Source: Xylona heveae TC161 (lineage: Eukaryota > Ascomycota > Xylonomycetes > Xylonales > Xylonaceae). Taken from it: a DNA stretch of 64,000 nucleotides. Numbering within the stretch: the stretch's first letter is position 1; the number at the start of each line of letters is the position of its first letter. The notes under the pieces are model-generated. The model searched no databases. It saw only the letters and a list, made by a program, of their open reading frames with translations, and was not told where the DNA came from. Where the stretch lies: positions 1,054,001 through 1,118,000 of the forward strand of contig NW_017264199.1 in NCBI RefSeq assembly GCF_001619985.1, read 5' to 3'. Made by a program: the position numbers and the translations under genes. Positions 12,201-25,079 of the stretch are shown here, in pieces.

Positions 12201-13751
12201 ATTTGGCCTCTGGGTGATTTTTGGGAGCCTGATACTGAACAAGCGCAGTGCCCAATATAATATCAACTGCATCGAGATTACTTCCGATGGCGTTAGTTGG
12301 TATGAATTTGGCCTCAAGAGTTACTGTAGCTGCACTCACTGTTGGAAAGCTAGTCCGCATTTTCGTCCCTCTGCCATGTAGAGTTTGCGAGCATTGCGGG
12401 AATTTTCGACAGCACTCTCATACTCCTCCAAAAAGAGATAATAGTCTCCCAGTAAGCGATTGCTCAACGGGGATGCCGGGCTTTCACCCACGCCTTCCTG
12501 CTATGCGTCAATTTCAGAAAAAAATTAGACGTGAGGGTTACAAGAATACCGTCATCAATAAAAGGCGGTCGGCAGATGAGAGCGGTGCGGGCTTTGGGTA
12601 CCCATCTACCGTGTCGTTGCTCTCAGCACTCTTCTCTTCCTCCTCGTCATTGATTTCAAAGTCAGCAAAGGGTGAAATCTCGCTCGTTAGGTAAGCTTTC
12701 AAAGTCTTGCTCAAGCCATGGTCAGGGAAAATGCGGATGAAGTCTGCCAGGACAACAACGTCCCAATTCGCAAGACTCTCGGAATCCTTCCATTCAAGGA
12801 CAGTCTCCCATGCTAATGCAAAGGGATGTTTGAGAATAACGATGCCATTAGCGAGCTTTTCGATCTGTGCCCTTTTCTGTTCCTTTTGGTCTGCTGGGAG
12901 CACCAGCAGCACCTCATATGCGCGCCGAAAGAGCTTCTCCTCATACTCTCGACGAACTTCATCTTCATTTGCCCAGTCAATGATATTCTGATAGGTTTCT
13001 TCCAGATCACTGCCAGTCAGCACTTCGCGCTTCACATCAGCAGTAACCTGGCCGATCCTTGCTCCCAAGCGCGTACGCCGCTCGCCAATTTCTCTGTTGA
13101 TCCTCTCTTTCTCTTCTGCCTCGGTGATTTCAGCTAGTCGTACGTACGTAAGTGATGGATGTTGAATACGGCCTTCGAGATAATCGTATATAGTACTCGA
13201 GGGAAGGAGGACTTGAAGAGCTCTCTTTATTTGCAGCCTGCTACCATACTTTTTTGCAAAGGAAATGAACTTGTCGATCACAGTTTGGCATCTCTCTTTA
13301 TCATCTCTGGATATCACAAGCGTTAGATTGAATACATCCCGTGGCTGTTTCCAGGATTTTCAACGTACGCTTCCATGTATATTTCGGCCAATTTCACGGC
13401 GCATTCCCGGTACTCATCAATTTTCTTTCCCTGCTGGCCTTCATAAACTGTGATAAGACCCTGCCAAGCTAGTGGATCCGTCGGTTTTATTCTCGCCGCT
13501 GTCTCATACGCCGTTATGGCTTTCTCATTCTGGTTTTGTCTGGCAAGGCCGAGGCCTAGAAATACATTCCTAAAACGATAATTTAGTAATAAGATACACC
13601 AAGTAACGGAGAGTCAAGCTTAAAATGCATACCCATGATAGCTTTGCGCATCTATGTCAAGCACTATACGTGCCTGGGTCACGGCCTCTTCGTAGTTTTG
13701 CGCATCCAATGCACTCTTCGCAGCTTTCAATGCTGCTTTCACGCCCGACAT
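9274..13751 (-). CDS. SKI3: Superkiller protein 3 (TPR scaffold of the Ski complex)
   Basis: TPR protein (TTC37 orthologue) that scaffolds the cytosolic Ski2-Ski3-Ski8 complex, which feeds mRNA 3' ends into the exosome. Five exons: 13751-13633, 13569-13369, 13306-12550, 12500-12340 and 12280-9274, 1414 aa, all joins in phase. The N-terminus (MSGVKAALKAAKSALDAQNY) and the second TPR (NVFLGLGLARQNQNEKA) are classic Ski3. A charged EKERINREIGERRTRLGARI stretch follows at about 190. Dozens of 34-residue repeats fill the rest. The C-terminus is short (APWLQDGWVALGD). Length agrees with fungal Ski3 (1400-1430 aa). The exon 4/5 junction gives a slightly unusual QQHNLDAV and is the least certain join. 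Confidence 0.9.
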
Positions 13752-14191
13752 AATGACCTTTGTTATCTGTCCATCAGCTTCAGGGCGTTGAGGCGACGAA
13801 TTATCGGTGGTAAAGCTGTCAAGCTTTTGAGCTCATCCAAACACTGCGTGGACAACGCAAAGTCGCCGTGGAAGTTACCGCTCAATGACGAACGGAAGTG
13901 TTGATCTTTTAGTTATCTGATTGAGAGGGCAGAATCTAATCGATCTAGCCGCCGGAGTTGTTCCTAGTTAGTCGCTATCTGAATGACGACAACCCCAAGC
14001 TATCGGCTATTCCATGGGGTAATCCGTTCCGACGACAAGCTGATCTCAGGCCAATTCACTTATCTTGCTTGTTTTCGAGCTCAACACCCCGATCAGTTGT
14101 TGTTTTCCAACTTCTTAGTTCGAGTGATAAATTGCACCACTTGAGGGCGTCAATAATCGAATTAGAACTCGACGCCGTAAAGGTGGTCGTC
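13752..14191. promoter_or_regulatory. Shared promoter interval, SKI3 / GH5 glucosidase
   Basis: A 440-bp interval between divergent starts. The glucosidase frame is open upstream to 13958 (ATG), but the family start at 14192 is preferred. No specific motif is recognised. Confidence 0.5.
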
Positions 14192-16664
14192 ATGTCCCCT
14201 CTTCGACTGAGAGTGGATGGGGCAACCTTCCGGGATCCTCAGAACCGTGAGGTTACTCTGAGGGGCATAAATGTGGCAGGAGATGCCAAATTTCCAGCTC
14301 AACCTGATATTCCTTCGTATATCTCTGATAAATTTTTCGATGGCGACAATGTCTCCTTTGTCGATCGGCCGTTTCCCGTCCAAGACGCTCATGTCCACTT
14401 CTCCCGACTGAAACGTTGGGGCTACAACACAATTAGATACGTATTTACTTGGGAGGCTATAGAGCACGCTGGACCTGGTAAATATGATGAAGAGTGGATT
14501 GAGCACACCATTTCTTTGTTACGACTGGCAAAAAGCTACGACTTCTATGTGTTCATGGATCCCCATCAGGATGTGGTAAGACACTTTTATCGTGCTACAT
14601 GCTCTCCATCAGGGCATCGAGACTGACAGCAACTGCTACTAGTGGTCGAGATTCACGGGTGGCTCTGGTGCACCGATGTGGACGATCTATGCAATGGGAC
14701 TCAATCCAGAGGGATTTGCTGCCACTGAAGCAGCATTAGTCCATAACACTTATCCCAACCCTGAAGAATACCCGAAGATGATATGGGCGACAAATTACAC
14801 AAGGATGGCGTGTCAGTTAATATTCACACTCTTCTTTGCAGGAAAGGTTTTTGCTCCCAAGGCTATCATTGATGGCGTGAACATACAAGATTACCTCCAA
14901 AATCATTTCTTGGGTGCATGCGAGTATTTGGCTCGACGGATTCACGAGGCAGGAGATCTTGAAAACGAAGTTGTCATCGGGTGGGAAAGTTTAAATGAAC
15001 CGAACCGGGGTCTGGTAGGCTATGAGGATATTTCAGTCATTCCGGGATCGCAGAGGCTACAAAAAGGGACGTCACCAACGGCATGGCAGGCCATATTACT
15101 AGGATCTGGCAGACCCTGTGAGATCGATACATGGGACTTTGGGAATCTTGGTCCATACAGGTCCGGAAGAGCCCTGGTCGACCCAAAAGGCGAGGCTGCG
15201 TGGCTTCCAGCAGACTATGATGATTCAAAATATGGCTGGCATCGAAGTCCGGAATGGAAGCTAGGAGAATGTCTATGGGCTCAACACGGAGTGTGGGACC
15301 CGTCTAATGACGTTCTTCTCCGTAAGGATTATTTCCTATATCACCCTAAAACCGGCGAGAAACTTGATTATGAAGTGTTTACCAACACGTATTGGCTGGA
15401 TTATTATCGAAAACATAGTAAGATGGTGAAACGTTGGCAACCTGACGCCATTATGTTCTGTCAACCTCCTGTACTAGAGATCCCTCCCTCTATCAAGGGA
15501 ACGGAAGACGACGACCCGAACATTGTTTACGCGCCACATTTTTATGATGGAATTACACTGATCATGAAGAAATGGTAAGTTTTCCCTTGCTCAAGATCTC
15601 CGCATTATAACTAATAGAAAAGGAACCGCTTTTGGAATGTGGATGTCTTTGGAGTTCTACGCGGTCGCTATTTAACACCGGCCTTTGCTATCAAGATCGG
15701 AGAAACCAATATTCGAAACTGCTTGCGTGACCAATTGGCAGCGATGCGGAAAGAAGGTCTCGATTACATGGGGAATCATCCCTGCATTTTTACAGAAATC
15801 GGGATTCCCTATGATATGGATGATCGGTATGCCTACAAAACGGGTGATTACAGCAGTCAAATTGCGGCTATGGATGCGAATCACTTTGCGCTTGAAGGGA
15901 GCAAGGTCAACGGTTTCGCTCTATGGGTATACGTGCCTGGTGTGAGTTTTGCTATAAGACATATGACATTTGCAAACCGAAATACTGACTTTTGCGGCAA
16001 TTAGAATAACCACAAGTGGGGCGATAATTGGAACGGGGAGGATCTTTCCATATTCTCGGTGGATGATCGTCTATTGCCTTCAAACTCCCCTGTCGCAGGA
16101 GACAATACCTCAAAGAGTTCCGTAGATCTTGCTTCTCCGACATTTTCGCGCAGCCAATCCACAGATGCATCGACTGTGTTACCTGCCAATGTCAAGGCGA
16201 CCTTGTCCAAACCGTCGCTTAAATCTGAGCCTTCGGCAGTCACCAATGGAGAGCAGCCTCGCGCACCAGGCTATCGAGCAGCTGAAGCTGTCGTTCGGCC
16301 GAGCCCGGTTTTTACGGTCGGCGACGTTAGGGGATACAGCTTTGACCTTCGCAACTGCATTTTCCAAGTTGCTGTAAGTTCAACCGCACCGACTAAACAA
16401 GATGCGCCCACAGTGATGTTTCTACCTGAGTTCCATTTCCCTCGCAACGACACTCAGGTGGAAGTGAGTGGCGGCAAATGGTCCATTACCTTGGAAGAGA
16501 CGCATGGCACGGAGCTGCAGTACCTGAGTTGGTGGCACGGAGAGGGTGAGCAGACGATTACTGTGAAAGGCGCAAAAATGAGACAGGGCCTGTTCCTTGG
16601 ACGAGACGATGAAGATGACGGTTATCTGAACCAGTGTCAACAGAGTTCTTGTTCGATCATGTGA
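14192..16664 (+). CDS. GH5 family steryl-glucoside / endoglycoceramidase-related beta-glucosidase
   Basis: Relative of fungal EGCrP2/ergosteryl-beta-glucosidases, which hydrolyse sterol glucosides and some glucosylceramides. Four exons: 14192-14575, 14643-15574, 15623-15941 and 16005-16664, 764 aa. The TIM-barrel signatures are clear: LRGINVAGDAKFP near residue 25, VFMDPHQDVWSRFTGGSG at the exon 1/2 join, acid/base Glu247 in WESLNEPN, and nucleophile Glu497 in FTEIGIPYDMDD. A Ser-rich linker (about 555-600) and a beta-type C-terminal domain follow. There is no N-terminal signal peptide. The protein ends in CSIM, a good CaaX farnesylation signal. The exact substrate is inferred from family only. 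Confidence 0.85.
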
Positions 16665-17474
16665 TGGTTACATTTAGTGATGTCTGAGATCTATTCGCAA
16701 TTTTTTTGTGCATCTGGTTGGGAGGAGTTTAATTTAAGTTACCTACATTGTACCTGGTTTGCGCTGCATATTCATGTATTCTGGAGGTTTACCAGCAATT
16801 CTCTGAATTTTTTTTTTAAATTTGTTTACAGTGACAGCTTATACTAAGCTAGATATATGAGGACTAATGCCATTACAAATGATCAAGGGATGGACCCAAG
16901 CAGAGAAAATATGTCGAATATCCTGACACAGAGAAATACCAGGAGTGATAGAGTAAGAATGTGATATAGGCCAGGTGACTACCATGACATGGAGTGAAGT
17001 TGCATTGACTGATCGCATATGGCCTAATCGGTTCTAGTTTGGCAGCGGACCGGAGCTTCACCGAGAGAGGGAGGATGATCACACCTAAAAGCTTCCACCG
17101 CCAAACCCCCCCCCGGTCAAATCCAAAAAGTATCATATTCATTGGTTTTTGTTGTTGAGTGAATAAAGGTTTCCTCTAGAGAAGGGCTATTAGCCCTCCG
17201 ATTGTTTTCCTGTTTTCCTTGCGTATATGCACCAGGTGATGGAGAGTCAAATTCACAAAACTCGCAACTCTCTCTCCGTCTGACACCAAATTTAGCTGAT
17301 TGTAGTGTGACCGCTCTGCCACCAACAGCTAATCCAAGCTTTCCAGGAAGCTTTTGATGGCAACCTGAACATTATATCGCGCCTGTATTTAGCAAATCCA
17401 TGACTGAGGTAGCTCCCTGACTTTTCTGTTGTTGCATCACGTCAACTGCCTCAGTCAAAATCCTTGTCACCGCC
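16665..17474. other. Intergenic region, GH5 gene to MSN5
   Basis: An 810-bp gap between two genes on the plus strand. It contains a T-run near 16808 and a short C-homopolymer near 17105. It presumably holds the 3' UTR of the glucosidase and the promoter of MSN5. No gene is seen. Confidence 0.5.
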
Positions 17475-20400
17475 ATGAACGGAACTTCTGTCACCCCAGT
17501 TCCTCTACAGGGTGACGGACTCATGCCAGAAAAACTCAGCAACGATGACTCCGACTCCACAAAATCGCTAGCATCGATTATTGAAGCTCTAGAAGCAATC
17601 CACAGCCCACAATCATCGAACGAAGCTCGGGTGAAAGCGTCGGTGTTCCTCGATCAGGCACGCGCTCAAGATCAAGCGCCCTTCGTTGGTTATACGCTTG
17701 CGTCCGATCTTTCGCAGCCGCCGCCTGTCCGACATTATGCTCTCTCGATGATAGAATATGCGATACAACACCGATGGATCCATTACTCGGGAGAACAGGC
17801 TGTTGCCGTTCGTGAATGGACTCTGAGTCTCGGCTCCAAAGTCAAAGAACAAGATCCGCTCTACGTCCGAACCAAGCAGGCACAATTATGGGTTGACATA
17901 GCCAAAAGGAGCTGGGCATTAGATTGGATGGGCTTGGATGAAGCTCTACTGCAGCTGTGGGCCGGGCCGCAAGTGCAGAGAGAATTCGTGCTCTACGTGC
18001 TAGAAAATCTCTCAGAAGATATCTTCTGCAGCGAGGATTCTATCGCCGCCTTACGAGGTGCTGAGCTGAGCAAAGCCTGTGTCGAGATCTTCACTCCGGC
18101 CGCAATCTTTGCGGAGCAATATCCGACAAGAGAAACCAGCGCCAATGTGCGCCAGGGTGATGAAGGATGGCTTGCGCGTCTTGCAGAATTTCTGGGTCTG
18201 TGTTTGGAAAATAATGTGGAGATCGCTGGTCCATATCAGACTGGGGCAATCAGAGCATTAGCAGTGATGAAGTCAGTGGCTGGATGGGCCATTCCAAAAG
18301 CTATAGTTGCTGCGCATTTGCTTGAGCTTTGCTGTCGAGCTATGGCAACTTCCAGCGTCCCAGTACAGTTCGTAAGTCAAACACTCTATCCCTACGGTGG
18401 GGTTGTATGAACTAATGGAGAATTGTAGGCAGCTGTTGAAGCACTTCACAGCCTTTTTAGCCGAGCATATCTCCAGGACGACGACTTTTTCGCAACCGTT
18501 TGTCCAATGTATAGAACCGAAGTCGTGAATCTGATGAAATCGCTCTATGAAAGATCCATTGTGGACGTTACAGACATAGATGAATCAAAATATATTCTCT
18601 TGCAGAAACTTGTTGAGGTATGTGGCGCGAATCGCATTATCCCGCTGTTTCTTGCTGACTTTTCTCTGACTTAGTTACTCGCAAACTTGGGTCACTACAT
18701 AATAGAAAGGCCACAGCTCGTCCCCGAAGGAAGCGATCTTGCTGGTTTCTTTTTCCTCATGCTCACAGTCGTACGCAACCAGAGTCTTCTTGTTACGATA
18801 CCCGTCTTGCATACCTTTGTCAGACTCCTCAGAATAGAATCCATCGGAGACTCGGAGACTATCTTGCCCCTAATCGGACCGCTACTCCAAATCTGCAGTG
18901 AACGGCTATTCCGCTATGAAGCTTTGCCTGAGGACTCTGACGATCCAACATTCATATTCCTTAACGAAGACATAGAGACTGTGCCGGAACGGCATGTTTT
19001 CCTTGGAAACTATCGAAGATATTGCGTGGAGGTCGTCGAGATAGTTACTCGAAGGAAGCCATTCGATGCGTTGGGTCACATCATAACTCAAGTGGATGAA
19101 ATGCTCCAGAGGCTATACAGCAACCAGCCGCCATTCAAAGGTAGGAGAACGCAGATGAGTAGCCCATGTTGACGTTTGGAGCTGACCAATTTCAAGTGGA
19201 ATTCTACACCCGAAATTCTATTCCTACTCTGATTGCCGACGCTCATTTCACGGTAGTAGAAGCAGCCCTCAGAGGCTACGCGAAATGGTCTACCTCGCAA
19301 AGCCCAAGCCCACCAGCCGATGTACGAAGATCAACACCTTACTGAATGACTATTAGAGTCCCTTTACTGATGGTATGTGCAGGTGCAACAGACCCATGAC
19401 CTCATGGACAATTCGCTGGAAAATTGGTGTGAGCGGATACTGCAAATAAATCATCAGGTAGGCCCATGAATTGAAAGTTGCCCACTGGACGCGATGCTCA
19501 TAGCTATAGGATCCACTTATTCAAAAATGTGTCACACACCTGAGCGTTGACATTGCAGCAAGCACAAGGAAGCCAGCCTTCACCCTAGCCGTTTTGGAGC
19601 GCATTCTGAGCCTTAAATTCGTTGAGGATCCAGACTATCCAGCTTACTCGGAGGCAGTTCAAGAACTACGAAAAGTTTGTTCCCATGAACTGCACCGGCT
19701 AGCCTTGCACTTCTCGGATTATTTTTACGTAAGTCAGCTGAGACTCTCGACCTCGCGGAGACACATTAATCGATTATTAGTCTACATATGAAGACATTGA
19801 ACGTCGTATCAACGTAGTAATTTCTGGCCCTGACGTCGATGACCGATTGCGGCTACAGTACCAGACCTTTTTGTTTACCATCACGTAAGTGCGAGTTCAA
19901 GGCAGAGGTCGTTCGTGCAGAGTTAACAAATTATTCAGTCATCGCTCCGCCTGTGGAGATGACGAAGTCCGCCGACAGCGACTTGCAAGCTTCTTAGAGC
20001 CTGTCAAAGGATTATGGCTACAGCCGCAGATGCTGGAGGCTCTCTCGTCGTTTGAAAATTTCTGCAGATTCCTGGGTCTGGACAAAGTCCAGCAGTATCT
20101 TCTTTCAAAACAAGCCCATCAGGTGGAGAACTGGTCGACGTTTGCATTGGATGATGAGGGAATGGCGATTAAATCACAAACAACCCAGAGCTTCGAGGTA
20201 TGTTTCGGTACGACGTTTCAATAGCAAATACTAATGTTACCGCAGGCCTTGCCCATACGAGCCACAAAATCTTTCCTTGGTGTTTCTGTGGACAAGATGA
20301 AGCGCACCGAGAATTCGTACAGGGTAACCTGCTCACTGTGGAAAGACGTAATCCCACAAATCCTTCCGCATCTTCTCAAATTAATAAGGTAAGATATTCA

Positions 20401-21858
20401 AAAGGTTTTACGTCTATTAAGCAGACCGCTCATTTGCCACAGTTTCTCTCACGCTCTGCATGTGCCCGAGAACTGGACCGGCCTTCCGGGAGAAATGCAC
20501 TCGGTGGTCAAGCACGTATTGACGGATCGCTTCTGGCAAGCTGGAATTTCAAGCGGGAGCAGAGATGACTTTTACGCAAAAGTTACCGGCACGAAAACCT
20601 CTCTCGAGGGCTTTGCATCATCTGTTCGTGGCACGATCCGCGCTGTCAGGGAACAATGTTACGCCGTGCTCGGATTTATGACCCGGCTGGAGGATCACTT
20701 TTATGGTTTCAGCGAACTTCCAGAGCCATTGTCTGAAGCTCTTTTCACAGACGCTCGCTCGCTCTCAACTCATCAGCTTTCTGTTCTGCTTAACGTCTCT
20801 AGAACAGTGATCGACAATTGTCCCGTCCATCAGCGGTCAACTTTTCTTTCACCCTTCCTCTATTCCTTATTTATTCAGCTTGATCAAAAGATACATTTCG
20901 AATGGCAACGTCTGATTCAGCGACGCCAGACTTCCTCTTACGAAGACGATCTCACAAACGAAATGCGCGATGAAAGCATTTTACGCCAACTCACCTTTGC
21001 TGCCGTTACGACCGTAGCTGGAATTCTCCACCCCCAGCGGCCAAGTATGTTAACCTTCTGCTCTTTTTTTTTTTTTTTTCTCTTTCCTTCCCTTTGATGC
21101 TTCAACCTCACTCCTGCAGGCTCTGTCCACTGTGCAAGGCTTATCATTGATGTGTACCAAATCTAGATCCCCCTTTCCAGACTACTTCCGGACCGCTTCC
21201 ATCTCAGTCAGAGGATCAATCCAAATCATCCCCAGCAAAATCCAACGACACATATCCAAGCATGCGCATGTTCATAATCTCCAATCCTCGAATCCTCGAG
21301 GCCATCATTCTATTCATGACGCATGCAATCTATATGCAAGATTCTCGATGCTGTAACATCACCATCAATGTCTTTCGCAGCATTATCCCGGAATTCCGTA
21401 TTTCGGGCGGACTTCCAGCCGCACCCATGATCCGGGACTACATCAGCTCAGAAGTCCTCAAAGCGAGTATAGCCTCCTTACACGAACCCTACTTTGTCGA
21501 TCTCCAGAAAGAACTCGCTCAACTCATTGCGACTATTATCCACTTCTACGGTACTCAGACCGAAGTAGTAGCCCAAGTTTTGCTCTCCATCAACGGTATG
21601 ACTGAGCCTATTGTTGGCCGGGCCATGGGCCGCATCGTGCGTAATCAGTCTGCCCGTCAGCAGCGCGCCCTCGTGCTGGAATTGCTTGAGAGCCTTCGCG
21701 GCGTGCGCGTCAGCGAACAGGGCAAATTTGCGAAGCCCGACCCGAAGAAGGTCAAATCCGCCATCCAGGAGAAGTACATGACCATTGATACCGAACCGAC
21801 ACAGTCCCAGCGCGAGCAAAGCCCTGATTTGGGCGGGATTGCGGATATGTTCGGTTGA
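17475..21858 (+). CDS. MSN5: Karyopherin Msn5 / exportin-5 family
   Basis: Importin-beta superfamily nuclear transport receptor that exports phosphorylated proteins (and RNA in animals). Eleven exons: 17475-18371, 18429-18617, 18675-19140, 19197-19321, 19383-19457, 19510-19728, 19781-19884, 19939-20197, 20246-20388, 20443-21044 and 21167-21858. The product is 1256 aa with every phase matching. The N-terminal HEAT array includes the importin-N region (PPVRHYALSMIEYAI, about residue 75). The centre has FLGVSVDKMKRTENS. The C-terminus (MRMFIISNPRILEAI, then a helical tail ending GGIADMFG) matches fungal exportin-5 homologues. The last acceptor (21166) was picked because the nearer CAG at 21119 runs into a stop. 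Confidence 0.88.
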
Positions 21859-22649
21859 CGAAAAATTGCAAGATGTGGTGCATCAAATTTAGCCGTCTTG
21901 CTTACATATTCGAACTCTTCATCCCACAGTCCTTTCATACTTGGGTGCTCCCGTTACGTTGACTTTGAAAGTTTCCATTCCTCTGGGTCGGCTACTTGTT
22001 TTTTCTTCCTTTCTTTCCATTTTCTTTTGCATTAGGGAAGGCAGGCAAAACATTTTCAAGGATAGGAATCGATCTACACCCTGCATTAAATTTTTTTCTT
22101 TTTACCTGATGTTTTCGATTTCCTTCGTCCTCCCTAGGTTTATCACATACTCGAGGCGTCGGGGTCTCTCATGGATTCTTCTAATCTTGATCCTCGCCGT
22201 CCATACCATAAAGAAGCAATTAACTCCTCTGGAGCGAAACCCGCAGATCGCTCACACACATAGCTAGGCTATTGATAGATTTCACGAAAATAAGAATTTG
22301 AGATGCAGATAGCAAAAATCAATTTTTAAAAAAACACCAAAGTGGGTTGTTGGAAAGGATCATAGGGAAATGATGTTTCACAAACGTGGACAATGTGCAT
22401 GTTCAGATTCATAAATGTCGATCTTGTGTGCTTATGAACAATGCTTATGAAGTATCATAAATTCATACTTCGGTTTGTATTTCATCTCTTGATATAGTCA
22501 GATTTCTGGACGTCCTTGGCCTCTATATTGTCTCATACCCTTTCATCCTATCAATAACCTGTTCGAAATACGATGCCATAACTCATTTCGTCACATTCGC
22601 TGGCGAGATTGCATATGTCGGTCTCACGAACCTAATATTGATCATCGAG
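21859..22649. other. Convergent 3' intergenic region
   Basis: Gap of 791 bp between MSN5 (+) and the GRIM-19 gene (-). A 108-codon open frame at 21941-22267 is T-rich and hydrophobic by composition, with no family features. No gene is called. Confidence 0.5.
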
Positions 22650-23391
22650 TCAGTAAGCTTTCCATTTTCGTTCTTCATCTTTAAGATGCTTGGTTAAATG
22701 GAAAGATAAATCGATATAGTAGCCATCGCGCGGATTATCCTCTTGAGAAACAACATGTGGAGCTTGGACGTACCGATCAGAATGATATACTCTTGTTTCA
22801 CTACCAAGCAGCTCCTTCTCCCGTGCCAAGTCTGCCCAATGCCGCCGCACAAGATCCCGATCTTCTTCAGCTTGTAAAAGCGGAATCAGGTGAATCCTAC
22901 CCCACATCTTTTCTCGGGCGAGTTCACTAGAGAGCAAAAAAAGGGTCAGTTCGTCCATTGCAACAGCTGCAGGTCGAGAAAGCTAAGATAGCGGGAATGC
23001 CTTTTTTCGTAAAACTACAGCTACAACGTACTTTTGTTCTCTGATTCCTTGGCCAAGTTTGTAGAACCCATAGCCTGATATCACGCCCACGGCGAGGAGG
23101 TAGACGGCGGGACGGAAACCTCGGACGGGTAGGTTGCGCTAATATTTACAGACTAGAGGTTAATTATATGCTTCTTCATGAAATTCGATTGCTATGAGAG
23201 AATTGAAACAGATATATTTGCGCGATTGACAGTCAAATGTTCGCAAAAAAAGGTAACAGTAAAGATAATGATAATTATCAACTCCGAGAAGGAGCTGTAT
23301 TGTTCAGGGGAACGATGCCAACTGCGTCATGTAAACATACCTTGTATTGTACCGGCGCGTAACCCCCGACGGGAGGTAAATCCTGAGGCAT
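22650..23391 (-). CDS. NDUFA13: NADH:ubiquinone oxidoreductase subunit GRIM-19 (NDUFA13 / B16.6)
   Basis: Accessory subunit of mitochondrial complex I with one membrane-spanning helix in the inner membrane. Three exons: 23391-23341, 23138-23032 and 22926-22650, 144 aa. The N-terminus MPQDLPPVGGYAPVQYKRNL is the family hallmark. It is followed by the TM segment (AVYLLAVGVISGYGFYKLGQ, about residues 27-46) and the long helix ELAREKMWGRIHLIPLLQAE. Length agrees with fungal orthologues. Divergent from TRM10. Confidence 0.9.
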
Positions 23392-23783
23392 CGTGTCTCT
23401 GGAATAACTGTTTGACTGATTGATATATCTCCGAGTGCAATAACGTCTTGGACGATTGAGAGACAGCGCAATCTGGGGGAGAAAGATGGGGGCTAGTTCG
23501 GCCAGCTACCAGCACTTGGGGCGGGTAAACGTATGGGGTTGGGGAAACGGGAGACCCGCGGGATGCGGAGTGGGAGTTAGCGCTAAGTCTCTATGAGGAC
23601 ATGATCGACTGATTGATTGATCTTGCAAATAATGATAAGATAAAAACCGTTTGGTTGCACGATTTCTCGGGAACTTTTTTCGCTGCACAAAACAAAAATA
23701 ACCACTACGCAAACTGCTGCCCCACTATATCCTCTTCGATCATCACGCTCTTAGAAGCTCTCACCCATAAACGTTGGACAAAA
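23392..23783. promoter_or_regulatory. Shared promoter interval, GRIM-19 / TRM10
   Basis: A 392-bp interval between divergent starts, with a short ATTGATTGATT run near 23612. The TRM10 frame is open through part of it but lacks conserved residues. Confidence 0.5.
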
Positions 23784-25079
23784 ATGACAGAAGACGAGCG
23801 GCCGAGGAAGATGCAGAAGCTCAATGGCAATGATGAGCCTGAAATAAGCGCGGGTACCACATCAAATCACGTCGAGAAACCGACCGAAGAAACGCAGCAA
23901 AATGCGGAAATAGCTACTTCTGCAGCGACAGGTGCTGCTCAGCCTTTGCCAGATGGTGGAGAAAACGGGCAAGCAACTGTGCATGAAGCTTCTTTGGCGC
24001 CTGCTTCAGACAACGCTACACCAGAAGGCGAGCAGAAGCCGTTGTCAAAGAACGCGCGGAAGAGACTGGCCAAAGCACAGAAATGGGAAGAAGGACGTGA
24101 ATGGCGCAAATCCATGAGAAAGCAAAAATCGGTAGAGCGGCGAGAGAAGAAACGAGCTGAGAAGAAGGATGAAGTGGCACGGCTCGCTGCTGAAGGGCTT
24201 GAGCCGCCCAAACCTACGTTCATCAAGCCGGTTCAAGTGCCTATTACAATCATTTTCGATTGCGACTTTGATAATTTGATGCTGGACAAGGAGATTATTT
24301 CTCTAGGATCACAGATTACGCGGGCGTATTCGGACAATAAGAATTCAAAGTTCAGAGCAAATATGGTCTTTAGTTCATTTGGCGGCAAGTTGAAGGAAAG
24401 ATTCGAAGGCCCGCTGGCAGGTCATTACAAGTCGTGGAAGGGGACACATTTTACGGAAGAAGACTTTGTTGCTGCGTCCGAGGAGGCCAAAAACAGGATG
24501 AAGAACAACAAGGTCGTAGGAGCACTGGCAAAGAGTGACGACGCAAGCGAATCCATACAGGATAGTCCTTCAAACGACAAAGAGGGAGAAGTTATCTATT
24601 TGTCTAGTGACAGCGACACTACTTTGACGGAACTAAAGCCGTACAGCACATATATTATTGGTGGATTGGTCGACAAGAACAGACACAAAGGCATTTGCCA
24701 TAAACGTGCAGTCGAACGCGGCATCAAGACTGCCAAGCTTCCGATTGGAGAGTACCTGCAAATGGCGAGCCGTTTCGTCTTGGCTACAAACCACGTGTCG
24801 GAGATCATGGTTCGCTGGCTAGAGCTAGGAGATTGGGGTGAAGCATTTATATCAGTACTGCCCAAACGCAAAGGAGGCGTTCTTAAGGCCAAGGACGAAG
24901 CAGGAGAAGGGAAAGAAGAAGTGAATGTTGAGCCATCCTCGGATGATAATGATAATGAGGAGGAGGAGGAGGAGCAGGAAGCTGCTACTGCGGCGGCGAA
25001 TGATGGGAAACCAACTATCGAATCAGCCGCTGACCAAGAAGTAACGCATGAAAAAGCGGCTGCGGCCACTGAATGTTAA
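23784..25079 (+). CDS. TRM10: tRNA (guanine-9 N1)-methyltransferase
   Basis: SPOUT-class SAM-dependent enzyme that methylates G9 of nuclear-encoded tRNAs. Single exon, 431 aa. A Lys/Arg-rich basic helix (about 95-145, [19 protein letters not shown]) precedes the catalytic domain. That domain starts at about 155 ([19 protein letters not shown]) and carries [14 protein letters not shown] (about 287-300), KLPIGEY and the C-terminal [14 protein letters not shown], all standard Trm10 motifs. An insert of about 60 residues, with an acidic patch, splits the domain (about 235-280). The C-terminal 75 residues are Glu-rich and low-complexity. ATG 23784 is chosen because the upstream frame has no conserved sequence. 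Confidence 0.9.
   Translation: MTEDERPRKMQKLNGNDEPEISAGTTSNHVEKPTEETQQNAEIATSAATGAAQPLPDGGENGQATVHEASLAPASDNATPEGEQKPLSKNARKRLAKAQKWEEGREWRKSMRKQKSVERREKKRAEKKDEVARLAAEGLEPPKPTFIKPVQVPITIIFDCDFDNLMLDKEIISLGSQITRAYSDNKNSKFRANMVFSSFGGKLKERFEGPLAGHYKSWKGTHFTEEDFVAASEEAKNRMKNNKVVGALAKSDDASESIQDSPSNDKEGEVIYLSSDSDTTLTELKPYSTYIIGGLVDKNRHKGICHKRAVERGIKTAKLPIGEYLQMASRFVLATNHVSEIMVRWLELGDWGEAFISVLPKRKGGVLKAKDEAGEGKEEVNVEPSSDDNDNEEEEEEQEAATAAANDGKPTIESAADQEVTHEKAAAATEC

Noticed and set aside
13958-14191. N-terminal extension of the GH5 glucosidase
   Set aside because: In frame but unlike the family; the conserved start MSPLRLRVDG at 14192 fits better.
21941-22267. 108-codon hydrophobic ORF after MSN5
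   Set aside because: Hydrophobicity comes from T-rich DNA; no family or signal is seen.
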